16,574 nucleotides of DNA, from NCBI GenBank assembly GCA_002498185.1, contig DAGO01000055.1:5622-22195 (forward strand), read 5' to 3'. The notes under the pieces are model-generated. The model was not told where the DNA came from. It saw only the letters and a list, made by a program, of their open reading frames with translations, and did not search any database. Positions 7,583-15,846 of the stretch are shown piece by piece; within the stretch, counting starts at the first letter, position 1, and each line of letters begins with the position of its first letter. A program made the position numbers and the translations under genes. Source of the DNA: Euryarchaeota archaeon UBA10. GTDB lineage: Archaea; Thermoplasmatota; Poseidoniia; Poseidoniales; Poseidoniaceae.

Positions 7583-10500
7583 TCATTGCATTTCATACTG
7601 TCCTTCATCAGTTTGTCGCATTTCTTCATACTGATGTCCATAGTGTTGCCATTGCTCCATGCTCCATCCCTCTGGCAGACCTCCCTCTGGAACTGGCAGT
7701 GCTTGTGAAGCCATATCTGTTTGAGATTGAACGGAATCAGATGATTGGAATAAGTCCATTGAAGGTGCTTCTAGGGGTGCTTCTATTACTGGCCCATCAT
7801 CATCGTCCCAAACCGATTTTTTCTTTTTCTGTCCTCGCTTTAGCAGCATTGCAACTCCGGCGATAACTATTGCAATTAGCATTAGTTGAATGAAAGGATT
7901 CGCCTCTTCACCAGTTAGCGACCCCATAACTTCCTCGAAGGCAGTCATGTCTGGAGAATCGACTTCAACAACCATAGTTTTGCTACTTGGTTTCATAATT
8001 TCTTCATCCCATGCTATAGCCTTGATTTTGAACTTACCAGCACGTGGGAATTTGTATTCGACTTTGGAACCAATAAGGTCTGCATCATTATCTTTGATTC
8101 CGTCCCCATCGCTATCTACTGAGCAATCGATGTCCCAGACAACAGTTAGGTACTCTCGATCGATTGAGGAATCTCTAGTCATTGATGCATCGAGGGTGAT
8201 AATCTCGCCCGCAATAGCTTTGCTAGGTACATCTGTAAGCACAACAGGTGGTAAATTCAAAACGGTAATTGTGGCAGAAGAAGAGTTCCTTGCCCCATCA
8301 TCATCAGTTGCATGGAATACCACATTGTACACTCCAGCATTTTGCCAAGACCAAGTCAAATTATTTCCAGGCACGTCACAATCATCGTCTGCAGAACCGA
8401 TTCCGTCGGTATCTGCTCCTGGGTCAATATCCCAGCATACAATCAGGTCCTCCATGTCCGAAACTGTGTCCCATGCTATGCCTGAAAGACTGACGATTTG
8501 CCCTTCAGCAACTGCCATAACTTCAGGCAATTCCTCGATTTGTGGCTCCATGTTTTGTACATCGACCCAACGCTCAACCCATCCACTGTCTTCACCTTCA
8601 GAGTCAATTGCTTTCACAAGTATAGTCTTCATTCCAGCATCTGTCCACATAGCAGGAACTTTCGATTCTCTTCCATCAGTGCTTACGCCGAAAGACCATT
8701 CGTAACTTAGTCCGGATAAGTCATCAATTGAATCTTCAGCTCTTGCAGATAATTCGACCATTTGGTCCTCCTGTACATGCCAAGTCATCTGTCCAGTTGC
8801 TTCGATGAGGTTGTCGTATTCATCCCGCATTGTTACTGCAACATCGTGCGGTGCGATATTTGTGAATTCAATATCGATTGTTGCATATGTTTGGTTACCG
8901 TCATCATCAGTCCCCACTGCTGTGAAGGTATGCAATCCTTCCTCCCATGCAGTTGTAGTACAGATTCGCGTGTAGTACCCTTCCTCACACTGCGCATTAG
9001 GCCAGTGTATGTCTACTAGTCCCGGCCATGGGTCTTCAGAATCGGAATCGTTTGCAAGCACATACAAGGTAACAGGATGTTCAACTCTTACCTGCTCCCT
9101 TTGGGAGAAAATCGAAACACTAGGTGCACGATTTCTGATTTCGACTTCTAGTAATTCGACAGTCGAATCGCCTTCTTCATCAGTAACCGTAACGAAGATT
9201 GAGAATAAGCCATCATCAATCCAAGTCCAATTGATAGAACAACCACTTCGCATTACTTGTTGGTTAGCAGTGGAACGAGTGCCGTCATCATATTCAATAT
9301 CGAATTCACACCAAACATCCCCTCCGTCTTCATCGAAGGAGCCTGATGCATCGATTAGGATCTTCTCATTGGTCCATGCAGTCATGTCTTCACCGACAAA
9401 AGTCGGTGCGCTACCGATGAAAATCGGCAAATTGCCGATGTCGTTTGCAGAATCGGCATCGTTTGGATTCAGCATCTGACGGTCAACTTCCCATTGAATC
9501 GTTTTGTTATCTATACTAGAGTTGGCATCGACCAGCCATTCAATTTCGAATATGTACTGCTCGTAAAGCGCCAACGCAGGCAGTGATTCAGTTATCTCAA
9601 AGCCATCCGGATAAGTGATGTGAGTAGTCGTTGGATTGCTTGTTGTAATTCCTCGGTTGTATACCGGCAACTGAATTGTAAGATGGTCGCCGGGCAGAAC
9701 ATTGAATCCAGATATCGAGTTCAGTGTGGTTAACTCCCCGCTACGGTTTCGCAAAATGCTAGCTCTTTCGTAGGCCGCAACTAAGTCAAGACCCACGATA
9801 TTCTCATCCAGAGTAATTGTTGCAACTCCATACATGCCATTGCTAGATGCTACAATTCCATGACTAGACCAGTCGACGGTAGTCGCTGATGTGTCTGTGG
9901 CATCTCCGACTTGAACTATAGCCCAGGCGCTACCATTCGCAGCCGTTACTGCAGTTGTGGAGAAGCCTTCAGCCTCATGTCTAATCTCAACAGTCTGTCC
10001 GGGTTGCGGAGTTCCTGATGAATCAGTAACGTTAGCCCAAACCTCAATTGGAGTGTTCAGTGCAGTGATTTGAGTTGACAATTCAACATCGAGATTCATG
10101 TTGCGATATCCAGGATTGGTATTAGCAACAACCCCTGTTGATGCCACTGGCATATATTGCTTCAATCTGAAATCAATGACTAAGCCAATGTCTTCTTCAG
10201 TATGCGACCAAGCATAATTTCTAACTTCAGGACAGAACCACTCATAGGATGTTTCAGTTCCATTGTCGTCATAGGAAGTCAATTCGTATGAAGCATTACA
10301 TCCTCCGTATGCGATTTGTTCTCCTAAGCTGTTAATCGGTTTGCCAACATCTGTAATTTCCCAATTAGTGTGATTAGCACCACTTGTTGGCTGTGGGAAT
10401 GGAGTGATGTAATCAGAGGAGCCAGACCATGCTGTTGATGAAACATAGGATGTGTTCCATGTTTCACCGATTCGCAAAGGGAAATCGTAGTTCTCGCTCA

Positions 10501-11002
10501 TCGGGTCATAGGTTGTTGATATTGTGATGTCAGCAATTTGTTGGGTTAGTGATGAGATTCCATACGGGACATACCTGACATTAAGAGAAAGGTCAGTTGA
10601 GAGTTTAGCCAAGTCTGAAACCCTGCGGACTTCGTCTACCTGGAATTGAATGAATAGGTTCCCTGTATAGCCTTCAAGAGCAACACCGCCTTTGTCGAAA
10701 TCCGCCTTAGATGATGTTTCATACACTAAGGTCGGAACGCCATCAATGTCGACTTCATTTACTGCATCAACAGTTGTTGTGGCGTCTCCGCTAATTGTTC
10801 CAACAACCGCATCGACGCCAGCATCCTGGACTAGAACGGTTGGGTCAAACGCACCAGCATACACCCACTTGTCGCCAACACGCCATGTAACCGTGTCACT
10901 GACGCCCGGGTCTTCACTGCCAAGGCCGCCTGCTTCAACTTGCGGAACCACAACTAGAGTGGAAAGAAGGAGGATGATTGCCATCCCCAACTCTCGGCGC
11001 AT
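7583..11002 (-). CDS. Giant secreted, membrane-anchored Ig/PKD-repeat surface protein B
   Basis: A 1139-residue paralogue of protein A in the same order of domains. The signal peptide is residues 1-24 (cut after 'QVEA' is plausible). An N-terminal domain with two 'RxGExW/RVGDKWVY' motifs runs to about 290 and has the pair C235/C257. An Ig-like domain follows (300-410), then a CARDB-like domain (430-530). Five PKD/Ig-like modules lie at about 530-621, 622-715, 716-816, 817-914 and 915-1014. Calcium-loop-like 'DSDGDGIKDNDAD' (963-975) resembles thrombospondin type 3 repeats. The TM helix is 1036-1055, followed by the basic stop-transfer 'KRGQKKKK'. The short tail carries 'GLPEGWSMEQWQHYGHQY' (1108-1125) and ends soon after, without the Pro/Ala/Gln region and acidic helix of A. 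It is the first gene of the minus-strand operon. A TATA-like box about 27 nt upstream and no Shine-Dalgarno sequence suggest a leaderless start. Confidence 0.85.
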   Translation of the reverse strand: MRRELGMAIILLLSTLVVVPQVEAGGLGSEDPGVSDTVTWRVGDKWVYAGAFDPTVLVQDAGVDAVVGTISGDATTTVDAVNEVDIDGVPTLVYETSSKADFDKGGVALEGYTGNLFIQFQVDEVRRVSDLAKLSTDLSLNVRYVPYGISSLTQQIADITISTTYDPMSENYDFPLRIGETWNTSYVSSTAWSGSSDYITPFPQPTSGANHTNWEITDVGKPINSLGEQIAYGGCNASYELTSYDDNGTETSYEWFCPEVRNYAWSHTEEDIGLVIDFRLKQYMPVASTGVVANTNPGYRNMNLDVELSTQITALNTPIEVWANVTDSSGTPQPGQTVEIRHEAEGFSTTAVTAANGSAWAIVQVGDATDTSATTVDWSSHGIVASSNGMYGVATITLDENIVGLDLVAAYERASILRNRSGELTTLNSISGFNVLPGDHLTIQLPVYNRGITTSNPTTTHITYPDGFEITESLPALALYEQYIFEIEWLVDANSSIDNKTIQWEVDRQMLNPNDADSANDIGNLPIFIGSAPTFVGEDMTAWTNEKILIDASGSFDEDGGDVWCEFDIEYDDGTRSTANQQVMRSGCSINWTWIDDGLFSIFVTVTDEEGDSTVELLEVEIRNRAPSVSIFSQREQVRVEHPVTLYVLANDSDSEDPWPGLVDIHWPNAQCEEGYYTRICTTTAWEEGLHTFTAVGTDDDGNQTYATIDIEFTNIAPHDVAVTMRDEYDNLIEATGQMTWHVQEDQMVELSARAEDSIDDLSGLSYEWSFGVSTDGRESKVPAMWTDAGMKTILVKAIDSEGEDSGWVERWVDVQNMEPQIEELPEVMAVAEGQIVSLSGIAWDTVSDMEDLIVCWDIDPGADTDGIGSADDDCDVPGNNLTWSWQNAGVYNVVFHATDDDGARNSSSATITVLNLPPVVLTDVPSKAIAGEIITLDASMTRDSSIDREYLTVVWDIDCSVDSDGDGIKDNDADLIGSKVEYKFPRAGKFKIKAIAWDEEIMKPSSKTMVVEVDSPDMTAFEEVMGSLTGEEANPFIQLMLIAIVIAGVAMLLKRGQKKKKSVWDDDDGPVIEAPLEAPSMDLFQSSDSVQSQTDMASQALPVPEGGLPEGWSMEQWQHYGHQYEEMRQTDEGQYEMQ

Positions 11003-11022
11003 GAATGCTTATGGAAACGGGG

Positions 11023-11035
11023 AATAGATATAGAT
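11023..11035 (-). promoter_or_regulatory. TATA-like promoter element for the surface protein/sepF operon
   Basis: The minus strand reads 'atctatatctatt', centred about 27 nt upstream of the ATG of surface protein B at 11002. That spacing places the expected archaeal transcription start at or next to the start codon, so the transcript would be leaderless. The absence of a Shine-Dalgarno sequence before the ATG agrees with this. It is likely to drive B, A and sepF together, as the gaps between them are 15 and 13 nt. Confidence 0.5.
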
Positions 11036-11110
11036 GCGGGCGACAAGTAAAATCTGGAATATTTCTAAAACCATGAAAAATGTACCACATCAACGCATTT
11101 TGATTATTTG

Positions 11111-11135
11111 AGGCATAGACTCATGTCTGATGCCT
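11111..11135. promoter_or_regulatory. Inverted repeat in the divergent intergenic region
   Basis: 'AGGCATAGAC' and 'GTCTGATGCCT' flank a 4-nt 'TCAT' centre. The arms pair over 10 bp with one bulged G. The repeat ends 13 nt before the ATG of the DHH gene, inside the 146-nt gap between the two divergent operons. It could be an operator overlapping the plus-strand transcription start, or a hairpin in the 5' leader of the DHH-cysD-cysNC transcript. Candidate TATA-like stretches for the plus strand are 'ttctaaaa' (11063-11070) and 'ttttgattattt' (11098-11109), which would make the repeat leader RNA or operator respectively. No further structure is obvious in this gap. Confidence 0.4.
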
Positions 11136-11148
11136 AAGTCGCCACAGC

Positions 11149-12021
11149 ATGCGCTGGTTTGCATACAATGGCGATGCCGATGGTATTTGCTCAATGGTGC
11201 AATGGGGATTAGTGCATGGTATTGAAGGAAAACGCATCACTGGTGTGAAGCGAGACATCGTACTATTGGACCGAATCCATCCAAGTGATGGCGACGAAGT
11301 TATCGTAATGGACATTTCATTGGCCCGTAATCATTCAGTGGCGCAAAAATTAGCGCAAGGTGGAGCCCACATCACTTGGTTTGACCATCACCTTGCAGGT
11401 GACAAAATAGAATCAATCAACGCATATATTGACACTGCTGACAATGTTTGTACCGCTAGAATTGTAGAACAATATCTAGGCGTTGAATCAAGTTGGGCAC
11501 AAGTCGCACTGCATGGTGACGGCTTGTCTAAACATTCTTCCAATCCTGACTACAAAGAATTAGGAGAATTGCTGAATTACAATGGATATGGTGCGGATTT
11601 GACAGATCTACATTTCCATCCTGATGAATTGATGATGCTATGTCTTGAATCGAATACTCCTGAACAATTCATGCAATCACCCGCCTTTGCTAAACTCAAA
11701 CAAGGCTTTGATTCCGACATTTCTAATGCTGATTCAATCGTAGAACAGGACGGATTTTTCCTGCTACCAAATGAAGCCTGGGCACGTAGAGTAGTCGGAG
11801 TAATGGCTCACAGAATCAACGAAAAAAGTCCGGGCCCTCACGTTATTGCAATCGACAAAGGAAGCACGTTCCAAATCTCGATGCGAGGCCAAACCGGCAT
11901 TGGTGAGTTGTGTGCAATGTTTGGAGGAGGAGGCCGAGCAACAGCTGGCGGCATCGATAATCTACCCAAGGCGGAAATAACAGCCTTGATGAATGAAGTC
12001 AACTCCCGCAGGTCTGCTTGA
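11149..12021 (+). CDS. DHH-family phosphoesterase, candidate pAp phosphatase/nanoRNase
   Basis: A 290-residue DHH/DHHA1 protein. Metal-binding motifs are clear: 'NGDADG' (7-12), an aspartate in 'VMDIS' (53-57), 'FDHH' (78-81) and 'HGDG' (122-125). The C-terminal DHHA1 block reads 'FGGGGRATAGG' (258-268). Most relatives have His where this protein has Arg, the residue that contacts the substrate backbone or phosphate. Members of this family (NrnA type) degrade very short RNAs and convert 3'-phosphoadenosine-5'-phosphate (pAp) to AMP. The gene is the first of a tight operon with cysD (9 nt gap) and cysNC. Because PAPS use releases toxic pAp, pAp removal is an attractive role, but this rests on context and family knowledge only. 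A nanoRNase or another cyclic- or oligonucleotide phosphodiesterase is the alternative. The ATG start gives an N-terminus that begins directly with the first beta strand, as usual. Confidence 0.85.
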   Translation: MRWFAYNGDADGICSMVQWGLVHGIEGKRITGVKRDIVLLDRIHPSDGDEVIVMDISLARNHSVAQKLAQGGAHITWFDHHLAGDKIESINAYIDTADNVCTARIVEQYLGVESSWAQVALHGDGLSKHSSNPDYKELGELLNYNGYGADLTDLHFHPDELMMLCLESNTPEQFMQSPAFAKLKQGFDSDISNADSIVEQDGFFLLPNEAWARRVVGVMAHRINEKSPGPHVIAIDKGSTFQISMRGQTGIGELCAMFGGGGRATAGGIDNLPKAEITALMNEVNSRRSA

Positions 12022-12025
12022 GGTG
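12020..12025 (+). promoter_or_regulatory. Ribosome binding site of cysD
   Basis: 'GAGGTG' lies 5 nt before the ATG at 12031 and overlaps the stop codon of the DHH gene. It fixes the cysD start and suggests translation is coupled within the operon. It is one of the few clear Shine-Dalgarno sequences in the window, and internal operon genes are where it appears. Confidence 0.6.
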
Positions 12026-12030
12026 CTTGT

Positions 12031-12936
12031 ATGCAAGACAGAATGACACATCTCCAGAGATTGGAAGCCGAGGCTATCCATATCATGAGAGAGGTTGTCG
12101 CTGAAGCAGAAAACCCAGTCATGCTGTATTCGATTGGAAAGGACTCTTCAGTTATGCTGCATATCGCAATGAAGGCATTTTATCCAGCAAAACCACCATT
12201 TCCGATAATGCATATCGACACAATGTGGAAGTTTTCAGAGATGATAGGTTTCCGCAACAAGATGGCTGAGGACCTCGGTTTGGAATTGATTGTCCACATC
12301 AATCCTGAAGGTGAACAAATGAAAATGAATCCATTTGTTCACGGTTCAGCAAAGCACACCGATGTAATGAAAACTCAAGGATTGAAGCAAGCTCTTGACA
12401 AGCACGGATTCGATGTTGCATTCGGTGGAGCGCGTCGGGATGAAGAAAAATCTCGAGCCAAGGAAAGGATATTTTCATTCAGAAACGAAAACCACCATTG
12501 GGACCCAAAAAGGCAGAGGCCAGAACTTTGGAATGTCTACAACGCTCGCAAAAATCCAGGAGAAACCATCAGGGTGTTCCCGCTTTCAAACTGGACAGAA
12601 TTGGATATCTGGCAGTACATTCATCTGGAAAAAATCCCAATCGTGCCATTGTACTTGGCTAAGCCCAGACCTGTAGTCGAAAGAGATGGTGTTCTGATTC
12701 TGGTAGATGATGACCGTCTGCCAATGGAAGAAGGCGAAGAGCCGATGATGAAAACCGTCAGATTCCGCACGCTTGGCTGCTATCCACTAACCGGTGCAGT
12801 TGAGTCAGATGCTGACACATTACCAGATGTAATCCAGGAGATGTTGTTGACAACTACTTCTGAGAGAGAGGGTAGAGTAATCGATTTTGATAGCACCGCA
12901 TCTATGGAGAAGAAAAAGCAAGAGGGGTATTTCTGA
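12031..12936 (+). CDS. cysD: Sulfate adenylyltransferase small subunit (CysD)
   Basis: A 301-residue ATP-pyrophosphatase-fold protein, full length for CysD. 'YSIGKDSSVML' (33-43) is the PP-loop. 'HIDTMWKF' (61-68), 'FGGARRDEEKSRAKER' (131-146), 'FPLSNWTELDIWQYI' (183-197) and the end 'MEKKKQEGYF' are all signature blocks. With CysN it adenylates sulfate with ATP to give APS, a reaction driven by GTP hydrolysis. The stop codon overlaps the cysNC start in 'TGATG', so the two subunits are probably translationally coupled. The heterodimeric CysDN type is typical of bacteria, whereas many archaea use the single-chain Sat enzyme, so acquisition from bacteria is plausible. No cysH, cysI or sulfite reductase gene is in the window. 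Confidence 0.96.
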   Translation: MQDRMTHLQRLEAEAIHIMREVVAEAENPVMLYSIGKDSSVMLHIAMKAFYPAKPPFPIMHIDTMWKFSEMIGFRNKMAEDLGLELIVHINPEGEQMKMNPFVHGSAKHTDVMKTQGLKQALDKHGFDVAFGGARRDEEKSRAKERIFSFRNENHHWDPKRQRPELWNVYNARKNPGETIRVFPLSNWTELDIWQYIHLEKIPIVPLYLAKPRPVVERDGVLILVDDDRLPMEEGEEPMMKTVRFRTLGCYPLTGAVESDADTLPDVIQEMLLTTTSEREGRVIDFDSTASMEKKKQEGYF

Positions 12937-14828
12937 TGGTGCACGTAAGTGACCTAATCTCAGAGGACATAGAGTCCTACCTCGCTGCACATGAGCAAAA
13001 GGAATTGCTTAGATTCATCACCTGTGGTTCGGTTGACGATGGAAAATCCACGCTTATTGGTAGAATGCTCTACGAATCGCATATGTTGTTCGATGACCAT
13101 CTAGCTGCATTAGAAGCGGATTCAAAGAAGGTTGGGACTCAAGAAGGAGAAATCGATTTTGCATTACTCGTCGATGGGCTAGCTGCTGAAAGAGAGCAGG
13201 GAATTACAATAGATGTCGCTTACAGATTCTTCTCTACCGACAAGAGAAAGTACATCGTTGCCGATACTCCTGGACACGAAGAATATACTCGAAACATGGC
13301 AACTGGAGCATCAACCGCTGATGTTGCAATCATTCTAGTCGATGCAAGTCAAGGAGTCTTGACTCAAACTCGTAGACATTCATTCATCGTATCCATGGTT
13401 GGCGTAAAGAGAATTATTCTTGCGGTTAACAAGTTGGACCTGGTCGATTATTCAGAGGAAGTATTCAACCAAATAAAATCAGATTACACAAACTTTGCAA
13501 ACGAAGCATTGACCCTTGAAGAGATAACCGCAATCCCTATTTCTGCTTTGAAAGGAGATAACATCGTCGAGTCCAGCGAAAACACACCATGGTATGATGG
13601 CCAATCCGTAATGGAATATTTGGAGACTGTCGAGGTTGCAGCAAGTTCACAATCTCGCCCATTCAGAATGCCAGTTCAGTGGGTAAATCGCCCTAATCGA
13701 GAGTTCAGAGGGTTTGCAGGATTGATTGGAAGCGGTTGTATTTCTGCCGGAGATAAAATCAGAGTCCTACCAAGCGGTACAGAATCAACCGTTGCAAGGA
13801 TTGTGACCTATGATGGTGATTTGGAATTAGCTGGCGCTGGTCGCTCAGTAACACTCACGCTCACCGATGAGATCGACATCTCGCGTGGTGATATCATCAC
13901 CTCTGCAGATTCTCCTTGCAGTAGTGCAGACCAATTCCAAGCTAGAATCCTATGGATGAATGATTCTGCAATGATGCCGGGTCGTCAATATCTGTTCAAA
14001 TCTAATTCGCAAACTTCTCCTATGACCCTTGGTCGTCTGAAGCACCGAATTGATGTCAATACTCTGGAAGAACTTCCTGCCAAGGTATTGGACATGAATG
14101 AAATTGGAGTTTGCAATATCTCTCTTTCATCTCGCATTGCATTCGATGCTTACGATGACGACCCGGTAATGGGTGGATTCGTTATTGTTGACCGTATGAC
14201 AAACAATACTGTTGGAATGGGATTGATTGACTTCGCTTTACGCCGTGCAGACAACATCCATTGGCAATCTATGGATGTGACAAAGCAAAGCAGAGCAGAA
14301 CAGAAGAGCCAGCGCCCTCGCTTGATTTGGTTCACCGGATTATCAGGCTCTGGGAAATCGTCTATTGCAAATATTCTGGAGAAGAAGTTGCAGGCGATGG
14401 GCCGCCACACGATTACTCTTGATGGTGATAACATGAGACACGGACTAAACCGCGACTTAGGATTCACTAAAGCAGACCGTGTTGAGAATATTCGACGAGT
14501 TGGCGAGACATCTAAGTTGATGGTCGAAGCAGGACTGATTTGCATTAGTTCGTTCATCTCTCCCTTTGCCTCAGAGAGAGATATGGTTCGTAGTATGATG
14601 GATGAAGGAGAGTTTGTCGAAGTCTTTGTCGACACCCCACTCGAGGTCTGTGAACAAAGGGATGTCAAAGGCCTGTATGCCAAGGCTAGAGCGGGAGAGT
14701 TGCCAAATTTCACAGGAATCTCTAGTCCTTATGAGGTTCCACAGGACCCAGAGATCAGAATTGATACAACTCAATTAAGCGCAGAAGAAGCAGCTGAGCA
14801 GATTATTGACTACTTGAGCCGCTCTTGA
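12936..14828 (+). CDS. cysNC: Bifunctional sulfate adenylyltransferase large subunit / APS kinase (CysN-CysC fusion)
   Basis: A 630-residue fusion. The N-terminal GTPase half has G1 'GSVDDGKST' (31-39), G2 'GIT' (89-91), G3 'DTPG' (110-113), G4 'NKLD' (165-168) and G5 'SAL' (203-205). EF-Tu-like beta-barrel domains follow to about 445, with 'WVNRPNREFRGFAG' the usual block. The C-terminal APS kinase starts near 460, with P-loop 'GLSGSGKSS' (468-476), 'LDGDNMRHGLN' (495-505), 'FISPFASERD' (540-549) and 'DVKGLYAKARAGE' (576-588). All catalytic motifs look intact, so the enzyme pair should turn sulfate into PAPS rather than stop at APS. PAPS is the donor for sulfotransferases and the substrate of PAPS reductase in assimilation. 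The upstream cysD stop overlaps the ATG by one base. The 3' end overlaps the convergent glycosyltransferase gene by 19 nt. Confidence 0.96.
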   Translation: MVHVSDLISEDIESYLAAHEQKELLRFITCGSVDDGKSTLIGRMLYESHMLFDDHLAALEADSKKVGTQEGEIDFALLVDGLAAEREQGITIDVAYRFFSTDKRKYIVADTPGHEEYTRNMATGASTADVAIILVDASQGVLTQTRRHSFIVSMVGVKRIILAVNKLDLVDYSEEVFNQIKSDYTNFANEALTLEEITAIPISALKGDNIVESSENTPWYDGQSVMEYLETVEVAASSQSRPFRMPVQWVNRPNREFRGFAGLIGSGCISAGDKIRVLPSGTESTVARIVTYDGDLELAGAGRSVTLTLTDEIDISRGDIITSADSPCSSADQFQARILWMNDSAMMPGRQYLFKSNSQTSPMTLGRLKHRIDVNTLEELPAKVLDMNEIGVCNISLSSRIAFDAYDDDPVMGGFVIVDRMTNNTVGMGLIDFALRRADNIHWQSMDVTKQSRAEQKSQRPRLIWFTGLSGSGKSSIANILEKKLQAMGRHTITLDGDNMRHGLNRDLGFTKADRVENIRRVGETSKLMVEAGLICISSFISPFASERDMVRSMMDEGEFVEVFVDTPLEVCEQRDVKGLYAKARAGELPNFTGISSPYEVPQDPEIRIDTTQLSAEEAAEQIIDYLSRS

Positions 14829-15841
14829 ATTCTCTTAGCGACTTCGTCCCACTGAAGGGAATCTCTCAATTCGACAATCGCTTGTCTTGAATTGTCTAGT
14901 TCCTCTTGTGAAAGCATAGAGATGCTTGCAACTATATCGTCAACATTTCCACCTCTCATTCTGATAGCACCGTTGACATCATCAAAGATTGGAATCGGTG
15001 AAACTGCGATTGGCACACCCGATGCAACACCCATTCTGACTGCTCCAGATGCAGATTCTTTGGTGTTCTGATATGGGAAAACCAACAGTTCACACTTTGC
15101 TAGAGTAGCGATTGCAACATCATCGTCCAAGAAATCAGTCACCAGTTTAACACGGTCTTGCAGACCTTTGCTTTCAATGATTGAATTGATTTTCTTCTCG
15201 GTATTTCCAGTGCCCTCTCTAGTTGCGCAAAGCAACAGAAGTTGGTCCCACCCCGGTAATCTCTCAAAGGCTTCAACAAGTTGCAATTGGCCTTTGTGGG
15301 GTAGTAAGAATCCGAAGGTCCCCATCACTCTACCTTCAATTGGCAGAGTTTCTGCTGAATCTGAAGGAGGGGGGTATATCCCGTGAGGAATCATGACTAC
15401 ATTATCCGTGATTCCTAGTTTTCTTAGATTTTCAACATCAGAATTTGTGTGAACCATTACCGTTGAACAGGTCTTGAGTCCCTCAACCGCTTTCTCAATT
15501 CTTTTGCTTGGGAAGATCATTGAGCGGTCGCGTGTATTGTGCATCGTAATTAAGACCTTGACATCCATTTCATCCAGTTTCAACAGCAACTCATTGAGGT
15601 ATGAGAAGCGAAGCAAACCAGGTTGGTGTTGAATAACAACAGTATCTATTCCCTTAGCAGCAATCTGAGCTATGATGCCTCCAAAGAAATTTGAGTCTCT
15701 CTTCCAGCATGGAATTGCGCCTTCAACATCGCCTTCCCCAGATTGACACATTACGACGACATCATCCATCTGTTCGACTAAGAAGCGAGAGTAAGTTGCA
15801 ATACCACACCTGATTCCCCAGGTGCTTATCCAACCAATCAT
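14810..15841 (-). CDS. GT4-family (GT-B fold) glycosyltransferase
   Basis: A 343-residue protein, length usual for GT4. It begins 'MIGWISTWGIRCGIATYS', the family's donor-side glycine loop, with no signal peptide. 'VHTNSDVENLRKLGI' and 'IPHGIYP' come mid-protein. 'GTFGFLLPHKG' opens the C-terminal Rossmann half. 'KESASGAVRMGVASGVPIAV' corresponds to the donor-binding 'E-SG--RMG-ASG-P' motif, here with the sequence starting KES rather than the more common 'E..G...' layout. It is probably a cytoplasmic enzyme transferring a sugar from a nucleotide donor to a glycan, lipid or protein. I chose the ATG at 15841 because 'GGAG' lies 8 nt before it. The in-frame ATG at 15847 and GTG at 15850 are too close to that site. 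It follows the sulfotransferase-like gene closely. Donor and acceptor are unknown. Confidence 0.85.
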   Translation of the reverse strand: MIGWISTWGIRCGIATYSRFLVEQMDDVVVMCQSGEGDVEGAIPCWKRDSNFFGGIIAQIAAKGIDTVVIQHQPGLLRFSYLNELLLKLDEMDVKVLITMHNTRDRSMIFPSKRIEKAVEGLKTCSTVMVHTNSDVENLRKLGITDNVVMIPHGIYPPPSDSAETLPIEGRVMGTFGFLLPHKGQLQLVEAFERLPGWDQLLLLCATREGTGNTEKKINSIIESKGLQDRVKLVTDFLDDDVAIATLAKCELLVFPYQNTKESASGAVRMGVASGVPIAVSPIPIFDDVNGAIRMRGGNVDDIVASISMLSQEELDNSRQAIVELRDSLQWDEVAKRIQERLK

Positions 15842-15846
15842 GTTCA

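Noticed and set aside
7890..8705. A long plus-strand frame of 271 codons opposite surface protein B (others lie opposite A and B)
   Set aside because: These are Ser/Thr-rich shadows of the Asp/Gly-rich PKD coding strand, with no domain, and the minus-strand gene has clear homology and architecture.
11003..11148. A tRNA or small RNA gene in the divergent gap
   Set aside because: No cloverleaf or other RNA gene signature was seen beyond the single short inverted repeat.
14150..14713. Minus-strand frame of 187 codons opposite the APS kinase part of cysNC
   Set aside because: The plus strand encodes an intact, motif-complete enzyme across the same bases.
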